Assembly (NCBI RefSeq): GCF_014203795.1
Contig: NZ_JACHJU010000001.1
Coordinates: 4,154,001-4,218,000 of the forward strand
Direction: 5' to 3'
DNA: 64,000 nucleotides
From: Streptosporangium album
GTDB taxonomy: Bacteria > Actinomycetota > Actinomycetes > Streptosporangiales > Streptosporangiaceae
Both the position numbers and the translations under genes were made by a program. The notes under the pieces are model-generated. The model was not told the origin of the DNA, searched no databases, and was given only the letters and a program-made list of their open reading frames with translations. Positions 28,339 to 36,947 of this stretch are shown here, one piece after another. The stretch's first letter is position 1, and each line of letters starts with the position of its first letter.

Positions 28339-29292
28339 TTGCCCCGCCGACTCCTCACTCTGCTCCTGGGACTGACCGTGCTGTCCGGCTGCGGCGTGCG
28401 GACGGATGAGGACAGTGTGACCCGCGGAGCCGCGCCGTCACCGGAGACGTCCGCCCGCGCGGTGGAGCTCGCCGAGGCCACCCAGGCCTTCGAGCTGCTG
28501 AGCCGACTCGACGACGCCTGGCGGAAACGGGACTGCCAGGCGGTCGAGAGCCTCACCACCTGGGCGGAGAATACGCTGGGCGGTCGTGCCTGCGAGGCAA
28601 CCCGGAACGGCCGCCCAGCTCCCGTCAGGAAGGAATACTCCGACCCGGAGTTCTTCCTGCCGGCCACGGCCGACGCGGACCGCTGGTTCGTCGCCCTGGC
28701 GCGCAAGCCCGGCCCGGCCTACTTCCTGTTCGTCGACGGGGGAGACGACTGGAGGCTGGCCGCCGGACCCATCCCGGTGAAGGGGGAACCGCCCGCACCG
28801 GCCCAGGGCGCGGTGCCCACCGACGACCCCACCACCGGGGTCAAGGTCCGCCTCGCGCCTCAGCGTTACCTGACCTACCTGACCTACCTGACCGATCCCG
28901 CCGGGGTGAGCGGGGTGACCTTCCCCAAGGGCGACGCCGTCAGGGAAATCTTCGACGAGCTGGTCCAGCGGCCCCGGAAGGTACGGCCCGACCGGCTCAC
29001 CTCCGACGTCCGGCTGTTCGTCGGCCCGCAGCGGGCGCTGCTGCTGCCCGGCGGAGGCGCGCTGGTCATCCACGCCCTGGAGATCGAACACCGGCAGAAG
29101 GCCGGGCCGGGCCGCTCCTCGCTGAGCCATCCCCTGTACGGCGGGGACGAACTGCGCGGGTTCACCGGAAAGCGCGGGACCGGCGGGCTGACCGGGACCG
29201 AGATCGTGCTCCTCGCCACCAAGGTGACCGGCGGCGCCAAGCTGTCCACGGTCGCCGTGCGCCGCTCCCTCGCCACCCTCACCGCGGGCTGA
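28339..29292 (+). CDS. Putative lipoprotein
   Basis: A 317-residue protein with a textbook lipoprotein signal: basic MPRRL, hydrophobic LTLLLGLTVLSG, then the lipobox Cys (LSGC). The body has three Cys and Gly/Pro-rich loops and resembles no family I recognise. The start is a TTG, with no clear ribosome-binding site. A 9-bp DNA repeat encodes YLTYLTYLT near 28,868-28,890. It is followed by purK on the same strand. Confidence 0.75.
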   Translation: MPRRLLTLLLGLTVLSGCGVRTDEDSVTRGAAPSPETSARAVELAEATQAFELLSRLDDAWRKRDCQAVESLTTWAENTLGGRACEATRNGRPAPVRKEYSDPEFFLPATADADRWFVALARKPGPAYFLFVDGGDDWRLAAGPIPVKGEPPAPAQGAVPTDDPTTGVKVRLAPQRYLTYLTYLTDPAGVSGVTFPKGDAVREIFDELVQRPRKVRPDRLTSDVRLFVGPQRALLLPGGGALVIHALEIEHRQKAGPGRSSLSHPLYGGDELRGFTGKRGTGGLTGTEIVLLATKVTGGAKLSTVAVRRSLATLTAG

Positions 29293-29462
29293 TCCAGCCT
29301 GCCGCAGACGCCGGGGCGCCGGTGGCCGCCGTGTGCCGCCCCCCGCGCCGCATGCCGTCATACCCGGCCGGAGGTTCCGGGGCGCCGACGGCCGCGGGCC
29401 GTCCCGCCCGGTGGCGGTCCCGTTCCTCCGCACCGGCTGACCGGCGCCTGACCGGGGGCCGG

Positions 29463-29468
29463 TAAACT
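29463..29468 (+). promoter_or_regulatory. Candidate -10 element for leaderless purK
   Basis: TAAACT ends 8 nt before the GTG start of purK, with no ribosome-binding site between. No convincing -35 is seen. Confidence 0.45.
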
Positions 29469-29476
29469 CGACCGTC

Positions 29477-30634
29477 GTGAGCAGCCCTTCTCTGGCCAGT
29501 CCCATCGGACCCGTCGTCGGCGTGATCGGAGCGGGCCAGCTGGCCCGGATGACCCAGCAGGCGGCCATCGCCCTCGGGGTGGAGCTGCGCGTGCTGGCCG
29601 GCTCGCCGGACGAGAGCGCCGCCCGGGTGATCGTCGACGTGCGCGTGGGCGACTACCGCAACCTCGCCGACCTGCGTGACTTCGCCAAGGGCTGCGACGC
29701 CCTCACCTTCGACCACGAGCACGTCCCCACCGAGCACATCCGCGCGCTGGCCGGGGACGGCTCCGCCGTGCACCCCGGCGCCGACGCGCTCGTGCACGCC
29801 CAGGACAAGGCCGTGATGCGTGAGCGGCTGACCGCGATCGGCGTCCCGTGCCCGCCCTGGCGGCGGATCGCCACGGCCGCCGACGTCGAGGAGTTCGCCG
29901 CCGAGAACGGCTGGCCGGTCGTGCTCAAGGCCGTGCGCGGCGGCTACGACGGGCGCGGCGTCTGGATCTGCCGGTCCGCCGGCGACGCGGCGGAGGTCCT
30001 GGCGAGCGGGGTGCCGCTGATGGCCGAGGCGTTCGTGCCGTTCGAGCGTGAGCTGGCCGTTCTGGTCGCCCGGTCGCCGCACGGGCAGGGCGTCAGCTAC
30101 CCGGTCGTGGAGACCGTTCAGTGCGACGGCATCTGCGTGGAGGTGCTCGCCCCCGCGCCGGGGCTCGACCCCGAGCAGGCCGCGGTCGCCCAGGGGATCG
30201 CTCTGAAGATCGCCAACGAGCTGGGCGTGACGGGACTGCTGGCCGTGGAGATGTTCGCCACCGCCTCCGGGCTCGTGGTGAACGAGCTGGCCATGCGCCC
30301 GCACAACAGCGGCCACTGGACCATCGACGGCGCCCGCACCTCCCAGTTCGAGCAGCACCTGCGCGCCGTGCTCGACCTCCCGCTCGGCTCGCCCTCCCTG
30401 ACCGCCCCCGTGGTGGTGATGGCCAACCTCCTGGGCGGCGACGATCCGGATATCTTCTCCCGCTACGAGCACGTGATGGCCCACGATCCGGGGATCAAGG
30501 TCCACTTCTACGGCAAGGAAGTACGGCCCGGCCGCAAGATCGGCCACGTCACCGCCGCCGGCACCGACCTGGACGAGGTCCGGGCCCGCGCCCGGCACGC
30601 CGCCGTCTACCTCACCGAGGGCGTCTACACGTGA
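29477..30634 (+). CDS. purK: 5-(carboxyamino)imidazole ribonucleotide synthase PurK
   Basis: A 385-residue ATP-grasp enzyme of purine synthesis that carboxylates AIR to N5-CAIR with bicarbonate and ATP. The N-terminal [15 protein letters not shown], the ATP-grasp core [16 protein letters not shown] and the metal-binding [29 protein letters not shown] are all intact. The GTG start lies 8 nt after a -10-like hexamer. PurE, the next enzyme, follows 131 bp downstream, the usual order. Confidence 0.96.
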   Translation: MSSPSLASPIGPVVGVIGAGQLARMTQQAAIALGVELRVLAGSPDESAARVIVDVRVGDYRNLADLRDFAKGCDALTFDHEHVPTEHIRALAGDGSAVHPGADALVHAQDKAVMRERLTAIGVPCPPWRRIATAADVEEFAAENGWPVVLKAVRGGYDGRGVWICRSAGDAAEVLASGVPLMAEAFVPFERELAVLVARSPHGQGVSYPVVETVQCDGICVEVLAPAPGLDPEQAAVAQGIALKIANELGVTGLLAVEMFATASGLVVNELAMRPHNSGHWTIDGARTSQFEQHLRAVLDLPLGSPSLTAPVVVMANLLGGDDPDIFSRYEHVMAHDPGIKVHFYGKEVRPGRKIGHVTAAGTDLDEVRARARHAAVYLTEGVYT

Positions 30635-30764
30635 GCGGGCGGGCCTTCCGGCACGTCACCGTCGCCGACGCGGCCCACGGTCCGCGGACACACGTGAGCG
30701 GGCCGGTCCCCGCGCGCGGCACCACCACAGATCCGGCCCGCGGGCCGCGAGACGAGGAGAACGC

Positions 30765-31268
30765 ATGACCACCGTCGGCATCGTCATGGGCAGCGACTCC
30801 GACTGGCCGGTGATGAGGCTCGCCGCCGAGGCGCTGGCCGAGTTCGGGGTCGCGTTCGAGGCCGACGTCGTCTCCGCGCACCGCATGCCGGAGGAGATGA
30901 TCACGTACGGCGCGCAGGCGGCCGGACGCGGCCTCAAAGTGATCATCGCGGGGGCCGGGGGCGCGGCTCACCTGCCCGGCATGCTCGCCTCGGTCACCCC
31001 TCTGCCGGTGATCGGCGTCCCCGTCCCGCTGAAGTATCTCGACGGCATGGACTCCCTGCTCTCCATCGTCCAGATGCCCGCCGGAGTCCCGGTCGCGACC
31101 GTCGCCGTCGGCGGCGCCCGCAACGCGGGCCTGCTGGCCGTACGGATCCTCGCCGCCTCCGACGAGAAGCTGCGGGTCAAGATGGAGGAGTTCCAGGCGT
31201 CCCTCAAGGAGCAGGCCCACGCCAAGGGCGCCAAGCTCCGCGCCGAGGCGGCCGATCTGATGCGGTGA
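30765..31268 (+). CDS. purE: 5-(carboxyamino)imidazole ribonucleotide mutase PurE
   Basis: A 167-residue mutase that converts N5-CAIR to CAIR in purine synthesis. The substrate motif GSDSDWPVM is at the N-terminus, the catalytic His lies in SAHRMPEEM, and the [11 protein letters not shown] loop is present. These define the bacterial class I PurE. GAGGAG precedes the ATG. The end of the protein carries a charged helix typical of actinobacterial PurE. Confidence 0.96.
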   Translation: MTTVGIVMGSDSDWPVMRLAAEALAEFGVAFEADVVSAHRMPEEMITYGAQAAGRGLKVIIAGAGGAAHLPGMLASVTPLPVIGVPVPLKYLDGMDSLLSIVQMPAGVPVATVAVGGARNAGLLAVRILAASDEKLRVKMEEFQASLKEQAHAKGAKLRAEAADLMR

Positions 31269-31319
31269 GCCCCGAACTCACGGTGGCGGTGACGGCGGTG
31301 TTCGGAAGCCTGGGAGCCG

Positions 31320-31601
31320 GTGACGACCATCGGCCTGCCGAGAGCGGGGTCAGCTCTGGATCACATCGTTGATCGGACCGGCATGGGCGCCGGACCGGAG
31401 TTCGGTCTCTCCCTGGTGAGCGCCGAGGGCGCGGCGGATACTGTCTACGTGGACCGCGCCGCCCGAGGGCACGTCACCGACCAGCCTCGCGATGTGGCGG
31501 AGATCCGCACACGTTTCGAAGAGCTCCGCGCGGAGGCCCTGCCCCCGCGAGCGGGCATCGACCTGATGGCGAAGGTGATGACGACATGGAAGCAGACCTG
31601 A
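31320..31601 (+). pseudogene. C-terminal remnant of a DUF5753 (Scr1-type) regulator
   Basis: The open frame encodes at most 93 residues. The last 60 resemble the C-terminus of DUF5753-containing XRE regulators (DTVYVDRAARGHVT, then IRTRFEELRAEALPP), while the N-terminal helix-turn-helix and most of the about 280-residue protein are absent. It is followed, overlapping, by an intact DUF397 gene, its usual partner. This looks like a decayed pair that has lost its DNA-binding half. Confidence 0.65.
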
Positions 31602-31822
31602 GCGCGGCCGTCTGGCGCAAGGCGTCCGTCGGCGGCGACACCGGCGGCGACTGCGTCGAGGTGGCCGTGGTGGACGCCCCCGGTGCCGGGCACAAGGCGG
31701 GCCTCGGCTCCCTTTACGTGCTGCGCGACTCCAAGAACCCCGAAGGGCCGAAACTGTTCTTCACCCGCTCGGAGTGGGACGCCTTCGTCGGCGGCGTCAA
31801 GCTTGGCGAGTTCGACAGCTGA
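31586..31822 (+). CDS. DUF397 domain protein
   Basis: A 78-residue protein with the DUF397 pattern: an N-terminal W-R-K-A-S motif, GDCVEVAV, RDSKNPEGPKLFFTRSEWDAFVGGVK. Such proteins sit next to XRE/DUF5753 regulators and some pairs act as toxin-antitoxin-like developmental switches in streptomycetes. The start overlaps the end of the DUF5753 remnant. With its partner broken, this copy may have no active regulator here. Confidence 0.85.
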   Translation: MEADLSAAVWRKASVGGDTGGDCVEVAVVDAPGAGHKAGLGSLYVLRDSKNPEGPKLFFTRSEWDAFVGGVKLGEFDS

Positions 31823-31959
31823 CGGAGACGGCTTACCCGGACATTGCGGTTGAGGCCGGGCCTCCGGACGGGAGGGCGTTACGGCGGCCCGCCTCTCAGT
31901 CTGGAGGAGCGGCCCGCCGCGGCGCGGGCCGGGGTCGGCGGGTGGCGCCGGGTGGCTTG

Positions 31960-32002
31960 GCCGTACGGCGGGCCGGCCCCCGGGGCGGGCCGGCCGTACG
32001 GC
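31960..32002. terminator. Strong GC hairpin between convergent DUF397 and ugd genes
   Basis: GCCGTACGGC followed by GGGCCGGCCC (31960-31979) pairs with GGGCCGGCC and GTACGGC (31987-32002); the left arm has four extra bases as a bulge. It lies in the 203-bp gap between two converging genes, so it probably stops transcription from both. The repeated GCCGTACGGC is itself a palindrome. Confidence 0.6.
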
Positions 32003-32025
32003 GGGTGGAGCGGCCTGAAGGCCGG

Positions 32026-33345
32026 TCAGGGGCGGCCGAGGGCACGGTAGTGCCAGCCGGCGGCCCGCCAGGTTTCGGCGTCGAGGGCGTTGCGGCCGTC
32101 AACGATCTTGCGGGAGGCGACCACGGCACCGAGCGCCTCGGGGTCGAGCTCGACGAACTCCTGCCACTCGGTCAGCAGCAGCACCACGTGGGAGTCGCGG
32201 GCGGCCTCCAGGGCGGAGTCGCCGTAGGAGAGGTGGGGATGGGCCCGGCGGGCGTTCTCCTGGGCGACGGGGTCGTAGACGGTGACCCGGCCGCCCTGCT
32301 CGCTGATCTTGACGGCGACGTCCAGGGCGGGCGAGTCGCGGATGTCGTCGGAGTTGGGCTTGAACGCGGCGCCGAGGACGGTGACCGTGCAGCCGTGGAA
32401 GGAGCCGCCGGCCAGTTCGCGGGCCAGGTCGACCATGCGGTTGCGGCGGCGCTTGTTGATCGCGTCCACCTCGCGCAGGAAGGTCAGCGCCTGGTCTGCG
32501 CCCAGCTCCCCGGCGCGGGCCATGAACGCCCGGATGTCCTTGGGCAGGCAGCCGCCGCCGAAGCCCAGGCCGGGGTTGAGGAACTTCCCGCCGATGCGGT
32601 CGTCGAAGGAGAGCGCAAGCGACAGCTGCTTGACGTCGGCGTGGGCGGCCTCACACACCTCGGCCATCGCGTTGATGAACGAGATCTTGGTGGCGAGGAA
32701 GGCGTTGGCGGCGACCTTGACCAGCTCGGCGGTCGGGTAGTCGGTGATCACTATCGGGGTGCCCAGCTCCAGCATCGAGGCGTACACCTCGCGCATGATC
32801 TTCTCGGCCCTGTCGGAGGCGACACCCAGCACGATCCGGTCGGGGTAGAGGGTGTCCTTGACGGCGAAGCCCTCACGCAGGAACTCGGGGTTCCATGCCA
32901 GCTCGGCCCCCGTGCCGATGGGGGCCAGCCGGGCCAGCTTGTCGGCCAGGCGCTGGGCGGTGCCCACCGGGACGGTGGACTTGCCCAGGACCAGGCATTC
33001 GCGTTTCAGGTGGGGGGCCAGCGACTCGATCGCGGCGTCCAGGTAGGAGACGTCCGCTCCGTACTCACCGGGTTTCTGCGGGGTGCCCAGGCACAGGAAG
33101 TGCACGTCGCCGAAGGCGCCGGCCTCCTCGTAGGAGGTGGTGAAGCGCAGTCGCCCGTTGGCGAGGTTGCGCCGGAGAACCTCTTGCAGACCGGGTTCGT
33201 AGATGGGCAGGTCACCGGCCTGTAGCCGGGCGACCTTCTCCGCGTCCACATCGACGCCGAGGACTTCGAAGCCCAGCTCCGCCATGCACGCGGACGTCGT
33301 CGCACCCAGGTATCCGGTTCCCACCATCGTCAGGCGGTAGGCCAC
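32026..33345 (-). CDS. ugd: UDP-glucose 6-dehydrogenase
   Basis: A 439-residue enzyme that oxidises UDP-glucose twice to UDP-glucuronate for surface sugars. The NAD fold is VGTGYLGATTSACMAELG, the dimer helix and sugar site are intact, and the catalytic Cys266 lies in GLGFGGGCLPKDI. The GTG start at 33345 has AAAGGA at good spacing; the frame is open far upstream, but those 360 codons lie opposite the acyl-CoA dehydrogenase gene. It is divergent from that gene and convergent with DUF397. Confidence 0.94.
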   Translation of the reverse strand: MAYRLTMVGTGYLGATTSACMAELGFEVLGVDVDAEKVARLQAGDLPIYEPGLQEVLRRNLANGRLRFTTSYEEAGAFGDVHFLCLGTPQKPGEYGADVSYLDAAIESLAPHLKRECLVLGKSTVPVGTAQRLADKLARLAPIGTGAELAWNPEFLREGFAVKDTLYPDRIVLGVASDRAEKIMREVYASMLELGTPIVITDYPTAELVKVAANAFLATKISFINAMAEVCEAAHADVKQLSLALSFDDRIGGKFLNPGLGFGGGCLPKDIRAFMARAGELGADQALTFLREVDAINKRRRNRMVDLARELAGGSFHGCTVTVLGAAFKPNSDDIRDSPALDVAVKISEQGGRVTVYDPVAQENARRAHPHLSYGDSALEAARDSHVVLLLTEWQEFVELDPEALGAVVASRKIVDGRNALDAETWRAAGWHYRALGRP

Positions 33346-33477
33346 TGGTGTTCCTTTCGGTTCTGCCCAACTATGTGCCGCCAGGGTATCGGTATCCCTC
33401 TTGCCCTTCGCCACCTGCATAAACTGGCAGGGACTCATATCACACCGGGTGGATCGGTCCATACTTGTTGGACGTCC

Positions 33478-33483
33478 TAGTAT
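33478..33483 (+). promoter_or_regulatory. Candidate -10 element for leaderless acyl-CoA dehydrogenase gene
   Basis: TAGTAT ends 6 nt before the ATG at 33490, a strong -10 match with no ribosome-binding site between. A TTG six bases before the ATG also opens the frame but would fall upstream of the expected transcript start. Confidence 0.55.
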
Positions 33484-33489
33484 TTGTCC

Positions 33490-34653
33490 ATGAGCTTCCC
33501 TCTCTATGCGCTGCCCGAGGAGCACCAGATGCTCCGGGAGACCGTCCGCGCCCTCGCCGACGAGAAGATCGCCCCTCGTGCCGCCGAGGCCGACGAGACG
33601 GGGGAGTTTCCCTGGGACGTCTACAAGGCGCTCGTCGCCGCTGACCTGCACGCCGTGCACGTTCCCGAGGAGTACGGCGGCGCGGGGGCCGACGCCCTCG
33701 CGACCGTCATCGTCATCGAGGAGGTGGCGCGGGCCTGCGCGTCGTCCTCGCTGATCCCCGCGGTCAACAAGCTGGGCACCGTCCCGCTGCTGCTGTCGGC
33801 GTCCGAGGAGGTCAAGCAGCGCTACCTCGCGCCGGTCGCGCGGGGCGAGGGGATGTTCTCCTATGCCCTGTCCGAGGCCGAGGCCGGCAGCGACGCCGCC
33901 GCGATGAAGACCCGCGCCGTGGCCGACGGCGACGACTACGTCCTCAACGGCGCCAAGATGTGGATCACCAACGCCGGTGTGTCGGAGTACTACACGGTGA
34001 TGGCCGTGACCGAGCCCGGGGTCGGCGCGCGGGGCATCTCCGCGTTCGTCGTGGAGAAGGGCGACGAGGGCGTCAGCTTCGGCGCCAAGGAGCGGAAGCT
34101 CGGCATCAAGGGTTCCCCGACCCGTCAGGTCATCTTCGAGAACGTGCGCATCCCCGCTTCCCGGATGATCGGCGAGCCGGGCACCGGCTTCAAGACCGCC
34201 CTGGCGACCCTGGACCACACCCGCATCACCATCGCCGCCCAGGCTCTCGGCATCGCCCAGGGCGCGCTGGACTACGCGATCGGCTATGTGAAGGAGCGCA
34301 AGCAGTTCGGCAAGGCCGTGGCCGAGTTCCAGGGCGTCCAGTTCATGATCGCCGACATGGCGATGAAGCTGGAGGCCGCCCGCCAGCTCACCTACGCCGC
34401 CGCCGCCAAGTCCGAACTGGCCATGCACGGCGAGCCGCAGAAGGACCTCACGTTCTTCTCCAGCGCCGCCAAGTGTGCCGCCTCCGACGCCGCGATGGAG
34501 ATCACCACCGACGCGGTCCAGCTCCTCGGCGGGTACGGCTACACCAGCGACTACCCGGTCGAGCGGATGATGCGCGACGCCAAGATCACCCAGATCTACG
34601 AGGGCACCAACCAGATCCAGCGCATGGTCATGGCCCGCCAGCTCCTGAAGTAG
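33490..34653 (+). CDS. Acyl-CoA dehydrogenase
   Basis: A 387-residue FAD enzyme that introduces the first double bond in beta-oxidation. The flavin-binding ALSEAEAGSDAAAMKTRA, the substrate-side GSPTRQVIFENVRIP and the C-terminal catalytic Glu in QIYEGTNQIQRMV are all present; this Glu position is typical of short/medium-chain and butyryl-CoA types. It has its own leaderless promoter candidate and a strong terminator, so it is probably monocistronic. Confidence 0.94.
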   Translation: MSFPLYALPEEHQMLRETVRALADEKIAPRAAEADETGEFPWDVYKALVAADLHAVHVPEEYGGAGADALATVIVIEEVARACASSSLIPAVNKLGTVPLLLSASEEVKQRYLAPVARGEGMFSYALSEAEAGSDAAAMKTRAVADGDDYVLNGAKMWITNAGVSEYYTVMAVTEPGVGARGISAFVVEKGDEGVSFGAKERKLGIKGSPTRQVIFENVRIPASRMIGEPGTGFKTALATLDHTRITIAAQALGIAQGALDYAIGYVKERKQFGKAVAEFQGVQFMIADMAMKLEAARQLTYAAAAKSELAMHGEPQKDLTFFSSAAKCAASDAAMEITTDAVQLLGGYGYTSDYPVERMMRDAKITQIYEGTNQIQRMVMARQLLK

Positions 34654-34668
34654 CGCGCTGAGCGGCGG

Positions 34669-34703
34669 AAACCCGGTCCGGACGAGGCTCCCGGACCGGG
34701 TTT
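34669..34703 (+). terminator. Hairpin terminator after acyl-CoA dehydrogenase gene
   Basis: A perfect 13-bp stem (AAACCCGGTCCGG with CCGGACCGGGTTT) and a 9-nt loop begin 16 bp after the stop. The second arm ends in TTT. This is one of the clearest terminators in the window. Confidence 0.88.
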
Positions 34704-34890
34704 CGCGTGTGCCGGATGGATCTCAGGAGAATCCCTGTTCCGTGAGAGCTCCGCAGGCCACGCACGAGAACGACGGAACATCTGGGTGAGGCTGTTCGCG
34801 CCAGAGGAGTTCGGATCAAGTTTCCCGTGACCAGCCCGTCGTACGGAAACCGGGGCGAACTTATCGAGAAGATCCCGCATCTCAACAGTT

Positions 34891-35529
34891 GTGATCAAAC
34901 AAGCGATGGCAACGGCACTGGTGATCGGATCGGTGCTGGGCGGAACCGGCGTGGCCCACGCGGGCACCGCCGAGATCCCCAAGGGGTTCCTGCTGACCGA
35001 GCGCGCAGCTGCCGCGGGACCGGTCATGGAGGACGAGGAGTGGTGGAAGATCAGCAACAGTCTGTCCCGGCAGCTCGAACTCAATCCCTGTGACACGAAG
35101 GGGAAACCCCGCGACGGCCGGGTCGCGATGCGCACCATCACGTACTCGAGCAGCGCTCCCTCCGGCAGCAGCGAACAGCTCGTGCTGTACAGGAACACCG
35201 AGTCCGCCCAGGCCGCTTTCCGTAAGCTTCGGGCGGACCTGACCAGGTGCCCGAAGCAGGCAACGACGAAGCGCAGCACCAGTTCCAGGTTCGGCTACGT
35301 CGGCAAGCCGTTGCGAGTCGGAGACGAGGCCCTGTCTGTCGCAGGCTACTCGTACAAAAAGGGAAAGCGTGAGGGTGAGGCCGCCGAGATGGGAGTCGTC
35401 GCCCGCCGGGGCACCGCCTTGATCCTCTACACCGACGCCGGCAACGGTCTGAGAGAGAGCAAGAAGATCGTCGGCCAGGCGAAGAAGATGGCGAAGAAGG
35501 TGTGTGACCTGCCTGGGGTATGCGGGTAA
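34891..35529 (+). CDS. Putative secreted protein
   Basis: A 212-residue protein with a Sec-type signal (basic MIKQ, hydrophobic ALVIGSVLGGTGVAHA, cleavage likely after AHA). The mature part has four Cys (NPCDT, TRCPK, KKVCD, PGVCG), a beta-rich middle (YSSSAPSGSSEQLVLYRNTESAQAAF) and a Lys-rich C-terminus. The layout recalls secreted sensor-like domains of the PknH type, but I cannot assign it. The start is a GTG; an in-frame ATG five codons later is possible. Tandem hairpins follow. Confidence 0.75.
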   Translation: MIKQAMATALVIGSVLGGTGVAHAGTAEIPKGFLLTERAAAAGPVMEDEEWWKISNSLSRQLELNPCDTKGKPRDGRVAMRTITYSSSAPSGSSEQLVLYRNTESAQAAFRKLRADLTRCPKQATTKRSTSSRFGYVGKPLRVGDEALSVAGYSYKKGKREGEAAEMGVVARRGTALILYTDAGNGLRESKKIVGQAKKMAKKVCDLPGVCG

Positions 35530-35592
35530 ACCGCCCGTTTCGGGAAGAGGCTCAGTGGGCTGATCGCCCGTGGCCGTCTGGTCGATGAGGTG

Positions 35593-35630
35593 CCTTGTTC
35601 CGTCCCTGTTCCGTCAGCGAGGGAACAAGG
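35593..35630 (+). terminator. First of two tandem hairpins
   Basis: CCTTGTTCC (35593-35601) pairs perfectly with GGAACAAGG (35622-35630) and is followed by TTT. It lies about 65 bp after the stop of the secreted-protein gene. Confidence 0.6.
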
Positions 35631-35635
35631 TTTGC

Positions 35636-35669
35636 CGTCCGGCAGGGTGCGGGCGCTGTCTGCCGGACG
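35636..35669 (+). terminator. Second of two tandem hairpins
   Basis: CGTCCGGCAG (35636-35645) pairs perfectly with CTGCCGGACG (35660-35669), with a 14-nt loop, 6 bp after the first hairpin. Together they would insulate the next gene. Confidence 0.6.
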
Positions 35670-35769
35670 ATTGTGCCGTGGTCCTGAAATGTGGCTTATG
35701 TGGTACTAAAAGGTAAAAGAAGATCTACGATTAGATGTGCCTCCTGTTGCCGAGCAGCCAGGAGGCCCT

Positions 35770-36810
35770 GTGTCACCGCGCGAGCAGACGGACCACTCCC
35801 TCAGCAGGCGACGACTGTTTCAGGCCGGCGGTCGTGTCGTCGCCCTGGCAGCCGCCGGTTCCCTCCCGTTCGTCGATGCGGGCACCGCGCACGCCACCGT
35901 GGACCCCAGCCTGAGGTTCAACTTCGGGGGGTCCGGGGGTGACCCGATCATCGGGAGGTCGCTGCACGCCAACTGGGTGATGCAGTCGTTCGCGTATGAC
36001 AACGTCAACCGGCATGTCTACTTCGTGCAGCGTAATTCGGAGAACACCCGCCCCGAAAACGTGGGCGATCTGTGGGTTACCAGGACAGACCTCGCCGGTA
36101 ATCAACTGGGTTCCATGGCCCTGCACAATTTCGGGCACGGCGTGCAGATCGGTGTGGAGCCCTATAACGGGGCCGTCTACCTGTGGACGGAGTGGCAGGA
36201 TCGGAATCCGCCGACCAGTTTCGGTAACAAGATCGGGCGCTTCAGGTTCGTGGACGGCGCGGTTCTCGAAAGGAGCAGCGGCTCGATTCAGGACCGGACC
36301 CCCACTCTCGGGAACATGCACCCTGAGTCGGCCAACCCGCAGCCCGCGATCGATCCGAGCACCGACCGGCTGGTGGTGCGGTTCAGAGATGTCGACAAGA
36401 ACCCGCGCATCGTGCTGTTCCGCATGAGCGACGCCCGGGCAGGCCGGCTCAGTGCGGGGTATCGGCTTGCCGAGCGGGCCCTGCCGGCGAGGGACGCGGC
36501 CTGGGCCAAGGCGAATCCCTTCCAGGGCTTCACCGCCTACGGCCAGTACGCCTACCTGCTCGAAGGCGGAGTGAGTGAAACCTCCTATCTCACCGCCATC
36601 GATCTGAACGGCGTGGGGCAGAGCATCGCGCAGGACAGGTGGCCGACATCCGCCGGCCGGTCCCTGCCCGGCCGCGAACCACAGGGAATGGCGATCTGGC
36701 TCGTGACCGCGGGCAACGGGGCGGCCCAACCGCGGCTGGCCTTCGGCTTCTACTCGAACACCGACGGTGTGCGTCAGGCCAACGTCTTCTACAAGGACAC
36801 GTTCCTTTAG
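35770..36810 (+). CDS. Tat-exported beta-propeller-like protein (teichoic acid biosynthesis protein C-like)
   Basis: A protein of about 346 residues with a twin-arginine signal: SRRRLFQAGGRVVALAAAGSLPF then AHA as the likely cleavage site. The mature part has repeated beta-strand blocks, including NVGDLWVTRTDLAGNQLGSMALHNFGHGVQIGVEPYNGAVYLWTE. This block is typical of exported actinomycete proteins often named teichoic acid biosynthesis protein C or phage baseplate-like. The GTG at 35770 has a perfect AGGAGG 4 nt upstream; a GTG at 35737 would add 11 residues. Its function in wall polymers or surface structures is not established. Confidence 0.8.
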   Translation: MSPREQTDHSLSRRRLFQAGGRVVALAAAGSLPFVDAGTAHATVDPSLRFNFGGSGGDPIIGRSLHANWVMQSFAYDNVNRHVYFVQRNSENTRPENVGDLWVTRTDLAGNQLGSMALHNFGHGVQIGVEPYNGAVYLWTEWQDRNPPTSFGNKIGRFRFVDGAVLERSSGSIQDRTPTLGNMHPESANPQPAIDPSTDRLVVRFRDVDKNPRIVLFRMSDARAGRLSAGYRLAERALPARDAAWAKANPFQGFTAYGQYAYLLEGGVSETSYLTAIDLNGVGQSIAQDRWPTSAGRSLPGREPQGMAIWLVTAGNGAAQPRLAFGFYSNTDGVRQANVFYKDTFL

Positions 36811-36901
36811 CCGGGGGGTGAGGGACGATCTCCCAGGCGGTGCCCGGCCCGTGCTCCGTGGGACCCGGCGAGGGGACCCGACAGGGGTTGATCCCGTCAT
36901 T

Positions 36902-36907
36902 TAGTGT
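36902..36907 (+). promoter_or_regulatory. Candidate -10 element for the SseB-like operon
   Basis: TAGTGT ends 7 nt before a GTG at 36915. The same spacing is seen at ppc and alkA. If transcription starts at 36915, the first translated frame is a 10-codon ORF rather than the SseB-like gene. Confidence 0.4.
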
Positions 36908-36914
36908 TGTCGGC

Positions 36915-36947
36915 GTGCAGCACTCGAACCCGACCCCGGCATGCTGA
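36915..36947 (+). CDS. Candidate leaderless 10-codon leader peptide
   Basis: A GTG placed 7 nt after a -10-like hexamer opens an ORF for MQHSNPTPAC, ending in TGA at 36945-36947. The ATG of the SseB-like gene (36941) lies within its last codons in another frame. A ribosome finishing the leader would be positioned on the downstream start, so coupling or attenuation is possible. Short leaderless leaders are common in actinobacteria. This is inference from spacing alone. Confidence 0.3.
   Translation: MQHSNPTPAC

Noticed and set aside
31950..32010. Inverted repeat as an attachment or insertion-sequence end
   Set aside because: No integrase or transposase gene is near and no second copy is seen; position between convergent genes fits a terminator.
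33346..34428. Upstream extension of the ugd reading frame to 34428
   Set aside because: The extra 360 codons lie antisense to the acyl-CoA dehydrogenase gene and resemble no protein; GTG 33345 has a ribosome-binding site.
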